Assembly (NCBI GenBank): GCA_964035795.1
Contig: OZ038321.1
Location: 24,000,850 to 24,064,849 of the forward strand
Origin: Pterobdella sp. o SKG-2022
Lineage: Eukaryota; Annelida; Clitellata; Hirudinida; Piscicolidae
Length of the DNA: 64,000 bases
Reading direction: 5' to 3'
The notes under the pieces were generated by a model that was given only the letters and a program-made list of their open reading frames with translations, had not been told where the DNA came from and searched no databases. Position numbers and translations under genes: made by a program. The number at the start of each line of letters is the position of its first letter. The first letter of the stretch is position 1. Shown piece after piece: positions 1-11,722 of the stretch.

Positions 1-444
1 ATTAAAAGTAAAGTTTTTGGAAAAAAAATTGTCATTAAATTTTGAAATGATGAAGTATAGAAAATAATTTCAAGAAAACTTCGAGTTTTATTTCAAAAAG
101 TAGATAAAATTGGCTTAAATTGTTACTCAAAAAAATTCTGAAATAACTAAAATAATGAAAATATATTCATTTATCCATTAAAGCACGTTTAAACTATGAC
201 AAAAAATCTCTTTATAAATATCAAAAAACCAAAAAAGAATTTATCACAATAGATGAATCAGATATATCAGGTCGGTTAGTTGACATGGACTGTTGACTGA
301 ATAACCAAAGCATATAACCTACAAACTATTGTTAGCTCACAAACCATTAATAAACTGAAAACACCCATTCACCTACAAAATACCGCATACCAATAAATCC
401 CCATACAACCAAACCACTATATACCCACAAAGTTCGATTCTCAC
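1..444. other. AT-rich sequence downstream of the SK S3-S4 exon
   Basis: This lies in the intron after the S3-S4 exon of the SK channel if that gene continues off the left edge. The next expected exon (S5, starting FVMKTL in vertebrate SK channels) is not visible here on the minus strand. No other coding signal was seen. Confidence 0.5.
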
Positions 445-587
445 CGAGTATTGAAACTGATTCTGTTTAGGGCTCCTATGCTGCGAGAAGACGCATCGGT
501 GAAAAGTTTAGAATGCAGAAGCATCACTCTGCATATCAAGTATAGCCGTAGAAACATTGGGAGGCTTAAGATCAAGTCTACGGGTAC
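445..587 (-). CDS. KCNN: SK (KCNN-type) potassium channel, S3-S4 exon
   Basis: This exon encodes 47 residues plus two bases of the next codon, including [27 protein letters not shown] and a terminal SFNTR. These are the S3-S4 region signature of small-conductance calcium-activated K+ channels, plasma-membrane channels opened by Ca2+-calmodulin. The acceptor is a CAG at 590-588 and the donor follows at 444 (GTGAGA). The exit phase splits the Arg codon of FNTR, at the point where, as I recall, vertebrate KCNN genes have their next junction. The sequence is intact and strongly conserved. The exon lies on the far side of the 200-N gap from the other channel exons, so its linkage to them rests on the scaffold. 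Confidence 0.93.
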
Positions 588-1580
588 CTGCGGAATGTAG
601 TAGTGAGTTTTTTTGTTACCTATAACAATAATGATAATCTGCAACGCAACTAATGTGAAAAATATAAATTTTTAGAGACATTTCAATGTACTTTCTGTAA
701 TTAATTTTTGTAAATTTTTGCATTATAAATAGAAGCTTTTTTTAAAAAATTTGTAAAAAAGCTATAACTTTCGATGAGTTTAGCCTTATCGTAAAACTTT
801 AGCGAAAATGTTTAATATAAGAAATAATATATTAGTAAAGAGGTGAATACGAGAAATAATATTTATTTTAGAAAGAATATTGAGTTCGAGGTTCAAACCA
901 TTCTCTGTGTAACATTGAGACCATATGACAACATCGCTTTTCAATTTTTAATATTAATAGCAATAATGTTTATTAAACTGTTCCCATTTGAAAATATACT
1001 AACAGATTATGACGAAGTTGAATTTGTCGAAAATTATAGTTGACTAAAAAAGTATCAAAATATTGCCGCTTTTTGGAATTAATTTTAAAAACAGTTAAAC
1101 AATAATTCTTATTATTTTCTCTTAACAATTTTTTATTTTAACACATAACTAAAAATTGAAAATATGGATAAACTGTGGAGTTGTTGAGGGCAATATAGTT
1201 ATTAATATTAGAGATATTTTTAATGTTAAAAAAATTAAACAATCATTTTACATTATGGTCTGAAAACATGGTTGGTTTCAAATAAATAATTCCTATGAGA
1301 TTAATCAAAAAATTGTGTATCTTTTACTTCAGACGATTCAAAAAAAACAGAAACACAATGGCAAGGTTGGTGCTATAATGCATTTTTCATGTTTAATTGT
1401 ATATTCTTATGTACTCTTTTGAGCTGAATGTATGCTTCAGTTTGCAATTTTATGAGAAATTTCTTAACTAAAAGGGCAATTTTTAAAACTATTATATAAG
1501 TAGTATCAATAATTTACGCTGACTTTTGTCAACCTTACTCACAGGAACATGCACAACAGTATAATCTAATAATATATAAA
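588..1580. other. AT-rich non-coding stretch (presumed SK intron)
   Basis: No exon of SK or MASK was recognised. The plus-strand 66-codon frame at 843-1043 has AT-driven composition and no recognisable domain. Confidence 0.4.
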
Positions 1581-1655
1581 AATAAATATATGTAAATAAA
1601 TGAATAAATAAATAAATAAATAAATAAATGAATAAATAAATAAATAAATAAATAA

Positions 1656-1658
<3 letters not shown>
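1581..1658. repeat. (TAAA)n microsatellite
   Basis: A run of AATA/TAAA units with a few TGAA interruptions. It passes directly into a TA repeat and then the assembly gap. Confidence 0.9.
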
Positions 1659-1694
<36 letters not shown>

Positions 1695-1724
1695 TATATA
1701 TTATATATATATATATATATATAT
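1659..1724. repeat. (TA)n microsatellite abutting the gap
   Basis: Alternating TA with short TTA interruptions up to the first N. Such tracts often break assemblies. Confidence 0.9.
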
Positions 1725-1924
1725 NNNNNNNNNNNNNNNNNNNNNNNNNNNNNNNNNNNNNNNNNNNNNNNNNNNNNNNNNNNNNNNNNNNNNNNNNNNN
1801 NNNNNNNNNNNNNNNNNNNNNNNNNNNNNNNNNNNNNNNNNNNNNNNNNNNNNNNNNNNNNNNNNNNNNNNNNNNNNNNNNNNNNNNNNNNNNNNNNNNN
1901 NNNNNNNNNNNNNNNNNNNNNNNN
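1725..1924. other. Assembly gap of exactly 200 N
   Basis: The run has a round length, so the true size is probably unknown. On the right it cuts the MASK ankyrin exon in frame; on the left it abuts a TA repeat. Sequence on the two sides should not be assumed contiguous. Confidence 0.99.
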
Positions 1925-4900
1925 AGTTCGGTGAATTTCGTTTTGAGCGTTGACATCACATCCTCTGTCGAGAAGCAGGGTGACGGCATTTGCATGACCG
2001 TACATGGCAGCCAACATTAAAGGTGACATGCCAAACTTGCTGTTCGTACGAGAGTTTATTTCTGCACCATACAACAAAAGGATCTCTATGACTTTTACAT
2101 GACCCTTGGCTGCAGCATGACTTAGAGGGGTGTAATCTTCAATGTTTCGGTGTTCTGTATCTGCTCCTTTGCGTATCAGCAACTCAACTATTTTAGCATG
2201 GCCATTGGCACAAGCTAGTGAAAGAGCAGTATCTTTTGATTTTTCTGCTTCTACTTCAATATTGGCACCAACCCGCAAAAGAATCTTCACAATCTTCAAG
2301 TGGCCTGCACTGGCTGCATGCAGGAGGGGGGTGAAGCCTTTGCGGTCTTTGTGCTCAATGTTGGAACCTTTTGACAAAAAAAGGTACACAAAATCTGCGT
2401 AGCCCAATGACGAAGCCAACGTTAAAGCTGTTTCTTGGTCTCCCACAGTAAGAGCGTCGATATCTAATGGGTATTCGGAGGACGGTTGTTTGGCGGTTAG
2501 ATGTTTGAATGGTGCAGAGGGGGCTTCAGAAGAATAGGAACAAGTTTCTTTATGGTGGACTTGATTACAAACTGTTGCATCATTGGAATGTTGGTGGTGC
2601 AGTCGCTGGAGCTTGTAGTGGGCAAACTTACCTGTAAAAAAATTATTTTAATTAAAGTTTGTTAAATAAAAATGAAAATAAATTTTAATTAAACTATTTA
2701 CATGGTTTGTCAAAGGTGCAACCCTGGCATGAACTTTCATGTTTTTTCCTGCTTTTCTTATCTCCATCTACACGTTTGACTCCCTTCATACACCCACACA
2801 TACAACAAGCCTTATCAGTGCAGTAATGTATGTCCTTGCTGTTCTTAAGAGCTTTTGAGGCTTTCTCTTTATCAACTGTTCAAACAAAAATTATAACTAT
2901 TCATAAATATATAGGTAAATTTATATAAAATTAACATTAAGCGTCGAAACACCTCTTAATTCTAGAAAAAAACCCGCTTTTGGTGTAAAAAAAACGCGCT
3001 ATAATAAAAATTCATTAAAATAAATATCTTCAAAAAACTAAAATTTCATTTTAAAGTAAATAAATTAAAAAAACTGTGAAGAAAAATAACACACAATTAG
3101 ACGTGGCATTGTTTTTGGAACACTTCGAGGATGGAAGGACAGAATCTGACCCACATGACAGCCTTCTAGTCTTCTTGCATGCTTCCTTAAACACCTTCGA
3201 CTTACTCACATGCAAACGTAGCAACTTCTGCAGCTCTGGGTCCCTCTCGATCTGTTGCATATCAATGCATTGATTCATTTATCGATTCATAAATCTATGT
3301 AGTAAGCAAATCAACAAAAAATTTATTCCTAATTTGTATTTCTATACAAAGAGTGTGTTATATTCTTACTTAGACAGGCTTTTAAGTTTTTTCATATATA
3401 TCCATGTTTAACAATGTCAGTATCATACATGGAAAACTTGAGTTTAAATTTTTTTAGTTTTAAGGTACCCTGCATGCTTTTTGGGCAATGATTTTGATTT
3501 GTCTACTTAATCATCCTATACCAAAATGTTTTTGTATAGATACATGAGGGTTAATGTTTAAAAATACAAAAATCAGCTATTTTTATCCCTTTAAACAAAT
3601 ATTTTATGTTGACAGACTTTCAAAACTTAATTTTGAATTCTATAGTTTATGTAATAGTTTGAAACTTTAAAAACCCCATTACTATTTTTTTGGATTTCAT
3701 AAAAACAAGTGAACTGACACACAACTTCTCCATGATACCTCACGTGTCTAACTTCATGCAATGAGACAAGAGATATTTAACGAGTATAAATAATAATATA
3801 TTCTGACCAATCGATCTTTTAGCTTTGGGATGCTAAAGAATTAGTCTTGTATCTATTCACTAAACTTTTATATATCTAATCAGGGAACCAACCTGTTCAG
3901 CCTTCCAGACCAGAGTTTGTTGTCCAGTGGCATAGGAAGATGCCTCCTTTGGTTTATTTGACTTAGGTAACTCTTTATTCACTATTCCATCCGTTACGTC
4001 ATCGTTGTCGTCGTCTTCATCCTCTTCATCGTCATACTCTTCATTATCAGAGTTGTCTGAGAAGATGATACTGCTAAGCTCGTGATTGCCATGGTTGGGT
4101 GGCTTGCAGTGGCCATGTTTATCTGCTGAAGCAATATTAGGCTATTACAAAGAATTTCTCAGTGAAAGAATAATGAAGGAACAATGGCAGTCACCAGGCA
4201 TGGAGTCGATGGGGGGAAGTTGAGACTGCACAGTGTTCAGTTGGAATGGCTGTCAAGTATATGTACATAGATAAAATAATTTATTTTCTTTTAATACATT
4301 ATAAAGCTTCACTAAACTCTCAATAAATTCATTAAGAAGTAAGTCAAACACCAGGTCGTGCACTTTTTACGTTGCGTGAATTATTAGATTTCACGGGACG
4401 CTACATACATAAAAACGTATGAAAAAACTTAATTCATTTAGTAAAAACCGTCATGAATTATACCTCCTCTCGTAAAACAGACACAAATTTTTAAAAATTT
4501 CCTTCACCTGTATTTGATCTGCTTCATCGATATCATCATCATCATCATCATCATCATCGTCGTCGTCGTCGTCATCTTCATCGTCATCATCCTCGTACTC
4601 GGTGTTATTGGCGATATGATCATCGGATGTCAAGGGTAACTGTGAGTTCTTGCTCAGCCAACCAAATAGAAGTTTTATCATGTCTGCATGCCCTCCCTTC
4701 GTCGCCTCTATCAACATGGTTGTGCCGTCCTGTAAAGCATAATGGTAATTTTAGTGATTATTGTAGTGGTGACGCCAGTTATTATGATTGTAATGAAAGT
4801 ATCTGTAATAATAAGTGAAAGCCTTGACGATGGCAGTAGTAAGTTTAAATAAGGTTGCGGTATAAATATTAATTATATTGTTAACAGTAGTATTAGTGAA

Positions 4901-5580
4901 AACAATATTAATAACGAAACAGAATAAAATAAAATAAAAACATTTCAGTGAATAAACAATCAAATAAAACAAGATCAAATCTTGACGCTTTCAGTGCAAA
5001 CACTAAAAAAATTTGATAACAAAAAACCAGTTGCTCAAGCTACTCAATGAAACACTCCAAAGGCCACCACAAAAACCCTCCTCAATGCCTAATAAACATT
5101 GAGCAACATGAACAAAACAAGCTCAATGATATGGTTCATACACTGCTGAAGAAACCCTACCTTGAGTTTAAACAAGGGATCAGCATGGTTCATGAGGAGG
5201 AAGTACACTGTGTTGATGTTGCCACTCGAGCAGGCTGCAGATAGCACTGTCATGTCATTGCTGTGGGTCCCCTTGTTCACATCAGCTCCTAATGAGGTTT
5301 GTACTAGTTGAATGTATGCCAGGAATTGTGATATCTATAAAAAGTAATTATAAACAAATTTGAACAGAAAAAAAATATAATAAACATGAACATCAAAAAA
5401 ATAACTCTTAGAATTACACCTAAAAAACCCTTTTTAGCCCCATCATTTTTTTTACTCAACCACAAAAACGTTTGAAAAATACTGCCACAGACCCAAATTG
5501 ACAAGGTACTGCACAATGAAGAAGTGACCCTTTTTGGCTGCCCACATCAGTGGTGTGTGTCCAGTTTTTGATTCCTTGTC
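1925..5580 (-). CDS. ANKHD1: MASK/ANKHD1-like ankyrin-repeat protein, internal fragment of eight exons
   Basis: Exons, in order of transcription, are 5580-5493, 5288-5161, 4729-4508, 4249-4195, 4125-3893, 3251-3155, 2875-2702 and 2631-1925 (cut by the gap). All seven junctions have GT/AG sites and matching phases (1,0,1,0,1,1 and 0 where due), so one frame runs through. The first three exons carry the end of ankyrin block 1 (GHTPLMWAAKKGH, MTVLSAACSSGN, DGTTMLIEATKGGH). A linker follows, with a poly-Asp tract, a second acidic stretch and a segment with eight Cys. The last exon opens block 2 (LDIDALTVGDQETALTLA, KDTALSLACANGH, KFGMSPLMLAAMYGH). The order and wording match MASK/ANKHD1/ANKRD17, large cytoplasmic ankyrin-KH scaffold proteins acting in receptor tyrosine kinase and Hippo signalling. 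The N-terminal repeats, the rest of block 2 and the KH domain are not visible in the window. The intact introns argue against a retrocopy. Confidence 0.9.
2702..2875 (-). CDS. ANKHD1: Cys-rich linker exon of the MASK-like gene
   Basis: This 174-nt exon has no start Met and is easy to miss. It carries a Lys-rich start, then Y-C-x4-CCMCGCMKG, a basic stretch, and S-C-x2-C near the end. Seven Cys lie in about 40 residues, and an eighth comes from the codon split at the 3' junction. It joins 3251-3155 and 2631-1925 in phase 1 on both sides. I do not know this cluster from vertebrate ANKHD1, where the inter-block linker is Gln-rich coiled coil. It could be a lineage-specific metal-binding insert. 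Confidence 0.7.
4508..4600 (-). repeat. Coding (GAT/GAC)n tract: poly-Asp in the MASK linker
   Basis: On the plus strand this is ATC/GTC repeats. On the minus strand it encodes a long run of Asp with a few Glu inside exon 4729-4508. A second acidic run is in exon 4125-3893. Triplet repeats in coding DNA are likely to vary in length between individuals. Confidence 0.85.
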
Positions 5581-6983
5581 CTGTCCATGATACAATCATA
5601 ATATTAATGAGAATAATAGTCATTATGATAAAAAACTTAATCATTAAATTCATCAACAGGAAATATTGTTTAAGAATCTATTGAAATGTCACAAAGCTTT
5701 ACATACAAGCAGGTATGGTAAAGAAAAATAAAAGGTATGCAAGAGATAAAAGAACACTTAGTAGCGTGCAAAACCACCAAAGTGGCATACATTAACGGAG
5801 AATTTTATTGACGTATCAAGCATTGAAATACTTGTTAAATATGTTTTAAGCTAACACTACGTAAAATTTCACAAGTGATCTTCAAGTATGCTACCGTATA
5901 GAAGGATGCTTGTGTCAACATTTGAACTGTCTGATTAAGTTTTATAGGCAGTTTAAAGATGTGAAAAAGGCAAGGAAAAAAACTAAAGATCATGATTGCA
6001 CATTTGAAATCTGAATTTCAATTTTATTTTAAAGTCAAGTGCTAAATTTCATGAAGCAATGATCAAATATCAAGCCACAAGAATCTATATAGCAATTTGC
6101 AAGTTATTGCTCACTTTGGGAAATATTCATTCCTTTTTCAATAATAACTGTAATAAAATGGAAGGTTTTTGTCAAAAAAGCATCGGCATTTTTAATATGA
6201 GTGAGCGTAAAAAAGGGTATTATTTTGACTCTAGAATTATGTAAAGTCACCCAAAACTAATGCCGCTTTTATTCCAAAGTTTTATTAATAATGTTGATCA
6301 TGATACTAACAATAACATTGTTTCAAAATGAAAACTTTGTGTTCCTAGTTTTCACGATTCAGTGTTTGTTTTATAAATAGGACAAACAGAACTGGCCTGC
6401 AGAGTCATGCTGAGTCGATCCCTATGTTTGTTTTGTGCCGGTGAATGTTTTATTGCAAACACCAATAAGGAATAAAGGCAAAAGAACTACAGAGAATTTC
6501 TCAATGGTTAAATTTTATTAGTCATTTAGTTACGAGAGCAATAAAATTTTGAGAAATATTTGAAATTATGTCTTTGGTAATGTGGCATTCCAGAAGAGAA
6601 AGTTTTATAAGTAACATAGCAACATTGGAACATAAACTTCTGCTTGTAAAACCAATGAATCATTGAAGCGGTGAAAAAAGTAAAATTGGAAGTTAATTAT
6701 TAAGAACTTTTTCAATATTATAAATAGTGTCATTAAAGTTTTCAACTTTGTGAAGTAAAATAGAATTTATTTTTAAAAAACAAAGTATGAATACTATACC
6801 TGTGAAAATCAATTTAAAAATAATTTCACTTTTTCGATTTGAAAATATTAATTTAAAAATGTTTCGTAAACACTCAAAACCAGGAAATATAGAAAACTTC
6901 AAATCTGTTCACTTCATAAATTTTTCTGAAATTTGATTTAAAAAACAAACTTCCATCATTGGAACAAAGCATTTCAAGGTGCA
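5581..6983. other. AT-rich stretch, no recognised exon
   Basis: The next upstream MASK exon should encode an ankyrin repeat ending at phase 0. I searched both strands by eye and did not find it. A GC-richer patch near 6380-6450 has a short minus-strand frame without ankyrin features. Confidence 0.4.
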
Positions 6984-7144
6984 TGTAATGTGGTATTTAT
7001 AAAGCGCCTTTCCTTATTGATTAAAGTGCTTGCTACAAATTTAATGTATCGAAAACACACTGTAGAACAAGTGCTAATTGGGATCAAAACCGGTCACTTG
7101 AGATAATCAGTCTAATACTCTACCACTAAGCTATACGGACCGAC
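6984..7144 (-). mobile_element. tRNA-derived SINE, diverged copy
   Basis: On the minus strand the head starts GTCGGTCCGTATAGCTTAG, resembling a tRNA 5' half with an A box. A decayed B box, a body shared with the copy at 42796 (AATTAGCAC, CAGTGTGTTTTCG, AAATTTGTAGCAAGC, CTTTATAAATACC) and an ATTAC end follow. Confidence 0.8.
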
Positions 7145-8246
7145 GAAATATATAGTACACATGCTCTTCAGGTAACTAAAATAAGCTCAAACATGATTAC
7201 GATCGATTGTATTATTTAAATTCAAATTTTGATGTTGAAATGGCAATACCTTGAAAACAATTTGAACTGTTAAAAACTCGAGCATCAGCAACTGATAACT
7301 GTTGGAATTTTCGTCACGTAGGCTGTATCAAGTAGCTTAATTAACTAGGAAAAAAAATTAGTTTTCCGACTAAAGGTTTTTTTAAAAAAAGAGTTAATTT
7401 ATATAATTGTTATGTCTGAAGACCAGAATTAACTATATATATCTCAATAATGAAACTGTTGCTTTTTTAATTGACAAGATTCTTTCATGTAATTTATTAC
7501 TCTTTTTTGAGAAAATAAAACCCAGATAAAATTTAGTATCAATATATAAATGACCTTGTTAATGCTTTGGATGATAAAAATTTGACTTATAACCTTCAAG
7601 AAGTAAAAAAGTAAAGCACATTGTTATCTTAAGCAAGCTTTGTACTTGTTCTTCAGTTATATTTGGAGCTTAAATTCGATTTGCTACTATTCAAAAATTT
7701 CTACATCAATAATAGAGGGTTGAATGCATTCATAAAAACACCAAAAATGTTAAATTTTCATAGAATTGGCTTTCTTGTCAAGCTGAACATAACTATCTTC
7801 ATGAGAAATTTTTTAAAAATTATTAACTTCGCTAAATTTTCTATGATAAGGTTGAACTTATCGAAAATTATAGCTTTTTTGTATTGAATAAATATATTCA
7901 AAAAATCTTCTATTTTTGGCATCAAAGTTTCAAAAAATTAGGTATTTAGAGCACATGTGCATCTGTCTAAAAGTTCTATTTTAAAATTTTTTATAATTCT
8001 TTTTTAATAGTTACTATTATTTTCAATATTATTATTTATCAATAATTATCATTTCCTTATATTCATTAATAAGTAATTTTTAAAATTTGTCTATTATTTA
8101 TTTATATTATAAGTGTTGAGTTACTGCTCATATTGATTGGACATTCAGCTATTGGGTTCTTACAAACATCATTCAAATATTTTTTTTGTTTTTATTATTT
8201 TTTAAAAATTTTAAAAATCCTATTATTATTATTATATTCCCATTAC

Positions 8247-8342
8247 CTGCACTTCCAGGGCGTGGTAGGCAACGATGAGGATGAGGAGGAGGAAGGAGGA
8301 GATGGTGATGAAGGACTTGACTGCCATCGAGTAGAAGGATTC
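8247..8342 (-). CDS. KCNN: SK channel, S2 exon
   Basis: This exon of exactly 96 nt (32 codons, phase 0 on both sides) encodes ESFYSMAVKSF, a hydrophobic helix SSFLLLILIVAYH, then ALEVQ. It aligns with vertebrate SK S2 (SLYSLALKCLISLS..LLGLIIVYHAREIQ), which as I recall also sits on a 96-nt exon. The acceptor ends ACAAG and the donor is GTAATG. It follows the S1 exon at 11667-11722 in phase. The next exon, encoding the S2-S3 linker (DNGADDWRIAMTYER in vertebrates), was not found before the S3-S4 exon. Confidence 0.9.
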
Positions 8343-9455
8343 CTTGTGGTGTCAATAATAACAATAACAAAAAAATACGAGTAATAACAATAATAAGAAA
8401 ATATGAATAACAATGAAATTAAATGTTGATGAGTTAAGATTGGTGACTGAACTTACCAAAATCTTTCGAAAATTTTCAAAAGATTTTTAAATTAAATTAC
8501 AACTTTTTCTTGGAAACATTCAGCTCCAACAAATGTGAAATTCAATTGAAAGCTTCCATAAACAGGTTTTTTTTGCAGTGAGCTAGTATTGGTTTCCCAC
8601 GAAGATTGTCCTTTTTTCAAGTTTTTATTACAGAAAAATTCTTAAACAAATTATAAAAATCAATTAAGCAAATTTGAACTAATTGAACCAGATTAACAAG
8701 TTTAAAAAAATTCAAATTTATTTTAAAAAAATTAATGATTAAAAAATAATGAATGCGTACAATGTTATGCTACAAATTTCGGTTAAGTTTCAAAAAGGAC
8801 CTTACATTGAAAGTTTCATATTAAAAAAAATAGATTAGTTTTTTAATCAACCAACAATAAATGTGCTAAACACAAAAACACAGAGATTTGTGAAGCAATG
8901 AAGCTTCAATAAAAAGAAATTAAATAATCATTTGGGAATAATTATTGGTAATTAACACTAATTAATGATAGTTCTTTTAATTAATATTAATTAATGATAA
9001 ACAGTGATAATCGATGATAACCATTTGACTACCGTGTAAGTAGGGATTTTCTATTATAGAATAAACTGTATTAACTAATAAAATTTCAATTATTGATTGA
9101 TTTCAACGAAAATAGTAATAAATAAGTTTACTATTATGTTTCAAAACCTTAAATTTTTTAGGCAATATACATATTGCCGGTTTTTTGAGTAGCACACGTT
9201 TTGTGAATTTTCATTCACAAACATTTTATTTAATTACTCATCACGCTCCAAAAGCTCAAAACATTTATTCATACCGCAAAAAACATTAATAGCTTGAAAT
9301 TCACAAAGCCATCTAGCTCAGTTCATTCGTTCTATGATGTTAAATAGATTTGATTATTTCTTTCATCCCTCAAATCACTGTATTCATTTCAATATATACA
9401 CATAACAGTCAGAGCTTTTAGGTATAATTGTATTAGCACAACGTTACTTCAAATA
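8343..9455. other. AT-rich intronic stretch
   Basis: No coding or structural feature was recognised. It falls within the SK intron between the S2 and S1 exons. Confidence 0.4.
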
Positions 9456-9672
9456 AATATCAATAATAACAACAATAATAAAAATAAAAAAGGTTAAATA
9501 AAAACATCTAATAACAGTGAGAATAATGAAAAAGATAATAAGAATAATAATAACAATAATAATAATAAAGTTAATATTAACAATAACAATTAGAATAATA
9601 AAAAAAGAACAAAAATAAAATTAACAATATCAATAATAATAACAATAACATGAATAAAAAGAATAACAATAA
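9456..9672. repeat. Degenerate (AAT/AAC)n low-complexity tract
   Basis: AATAATAAC-type triplets run for about 200 bp inside the SK intron. The minus-strand frame over it (Leu/Phe-rich) is a by-product of the repeat. Confidence 0.8.
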
Positions 9673-10449
9673 TAAAAGGAATAGTAGCCCTTGAAAAGTC
9701 CACTCCTTAGTGTGAAATTTTTGAGTGAAACAAACATTATCAAAACAAATAAAAAAAATATAAACTAATAATATCATCAAACATCACTGATAAAAAATAA
9801 TATAACATTTTTTAATAAAAACTGCAATTTATCTCATCTTTGTGAAACCCGCCAGAGTTTTTTGTCACATACAAGGCTTAGCTTTATAATGTTCTTTACT
9901 TCAGTTGAACAGCTTATATGTATTTATTGAGAAACATAAAATCTCACTTTTTATGTTCGAGTTTGATGAAAAGCAGTTTTATTTTTAGTTTTGAAAATGT
10001 TTTTTATCATTTATTAGTTTGGTTGAATTTAGTGGGTGATGTGTGTTTATATATTGAAGTTTTTTGGAAATTAAATATTCTTCTTGATTGCTAACCTTAA
10101 TGAAATTAAACATGAAGAAAACAATTAAAAACCTCGATATAATTAGATTCAATAACTTTTTCAGGTTAAACTTGAAATATTTTTTTGATATCTTTCAAAC
10201 CTATTTCCATAAAAACTTTATCTTTCTTATCAATATTGGAAAAAACTTTTCACTGAAGCAAAACGACAATGAGAACGATGCACTGAAAACTGTGAAACCA
10301 AAACAATGCAATATAACCTATTGTTATGGTTAATTTTTCGCTAGTATTATTCCATTGAATAGATAATTTATTAATTTTAAAAATTTTAATTATTTAACTT
10401 TGAGCAAAAGTTTTTATTTATACCAAACTTTTTTCCTTTTTCACAAAAC

Positions 10450-11230
10450 TCAGGCGTGCATCAAGGCTGTGTTCTTGGACCAATTCTTTTTTCCCTCATA
10501 CATCGCCCACCTTTAACATTGTTGAACAGCACGACTTGCTTTTTTACCAGTTTAATGATAACATTGCTTTTTTCACTGGAGTCTCTTATCCAAATCTTAA
10601 ACCACTTTATGTAAAATTTATAATTTTTTTTTTGCCTTAAATTTTTGGGTTCTCTCATAATTAATGGAATTTTAATTCTGGCAAGAGCAAAGTTATTGGC
10701 ACTATCTTTTCCATAACTTTTGGCGCAATACTCCTGCAGTATCTTCTAAGCTCAAAATTTTACATTTCACTCAGAGCCTAGTTTCAACTTCACTTATTTC
10801 ATCTTACGTATAACACAATCGTTTTGCAAACTTCAACTTCCAAAAAATAATGTTGCATAAACTTATTACTTCCTCTCTTCTGGTAACTACTATAATTATC
10901 TGCATTGGCTACAAGTTGCCCAAAGATGAAAGATAAATATTCTTAGGTCCATTGCCAGCGTTCTCAAGCTCAATCAATTTATCTGTTTTTACAATCATTT
11001 TACACAAGACGTATTTATCAACTATGAGGTTACACGCTGGTTTTCAGTTACATCAACCGTTTTCCTATTTTTAATCTCTCTTACTAATTCTCACTTACGT
11101 GGATCTCTACCGTTCAACCATCTCTCCCATCAAAAGTTTAAAAAATTTTGTAAACTCACTTCTACTAAAAAGATTTCTTCATTCGTATTTTTTTACAAAC
11201 TTTAAGCGCTTGTGAAGCAAATTTTTTTCG
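10450..11230 (+). mobile_element. CR1/L2-like LINE remnant
   Basis: Near 10453 a frame reads SGVHQGCVLGPILFSL, the conserved reverse-transcriptase block (GVPQGSVLGP in intact elements). Downstream, broken frames include YYNYLHWLQVAQR, matching the LHWLPV.QR segment at the end of CR1/L2-like ORF2. The end (AAGCGCTTGTGAAGCAAAT) resembles that of the copy at 49.5-50.3 kb. Stops and frameshifts make it dead. It lies in the SK S1-S2 intron in the opposite orientation to the channel. Confidence 0.75.
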
Positions 11231-11666
11231 TAAAGTGCGTGCAATAAAAACCTTGAAACAATAAGAAATGTTCATACAAATATATATAAAAAATATATCG
11301 AATTCATTCTTTCATAAAAGATTGATTGATATCATTATTGAACAGTACAACAAATGAGCTAATTAATAACAATATTATGATAGAATAACAAAGGCTAACA
11401 CAGGACTAATAATTTTAATAGAATGAAAATCAAACATTATCACCTACTTAATTAAATAATACCCTGAAGAAATTTCACGCATTTGCTATCCTTTGTTTGA
11501 AAAATTCGAACTCTGCTACTTTATCATAGTGTTTTATGAACAACTCAATAGTAATACATTAAAAAAAATTTAATATCATCAAAAAATTGCTCACTCAAAA
11601 ATAATACTTCTTTTTTAAAAATAATAATTATAAGAACAACAAAACAAATAATCACAGCGTAACTAC

Positions 11667-11722
11667 CTTGCTGTAGACCTGTGCCATTGAAAGTTCTGTT
11701 TCCACCACCATTATGGAAGTGC
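11667..11722 (-). CDS. KCNN: SK channel, S1 second half
   Basis: This small 56-nt exon, read with the single base left by the previous exon, gives GTSIMVVETELSMAQVYSK. It aligns with GIVVMVIETELSWGLYTK, the second half of S1 and the S1-S2 loop of SK channels. The acceptor is ACAG at 11726-11723 and the donor is GTAGTT. Phase 1 entry and phase 0 exit fit both neighbours. The same bases in another frame form an ORF with no family match, so this frame is preferred. Confidence 0.88.

Noticed and set aside
3209..3251. 42-nt microexon ending at the canonical GTGAGTAAG donor in the MASK gene
   Set aside because: That donor exits in phase 0, which leads to a stop in the next exon. The later donor at 3154 gives phase 1 and an open frame.
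6368..6450. Possible upstream MASK exon on the minus strand
   Set aside because: The short frame (HSPAQNKHRDRLSMTLQ) has no ankyrin features and does not match the expected sequence before the exon at 5580.
8173..8370. Minus-strand His/Leu-rich ORF
   Set aside because: It is a shadow of the SK S2 exon in a different frame.
8570..8640. Possible plus-strand exon after TTTTTTTGCAG
   Set aside because: Only about 20 codons are open, with no donor in a matching phase and no neighbouring exons.
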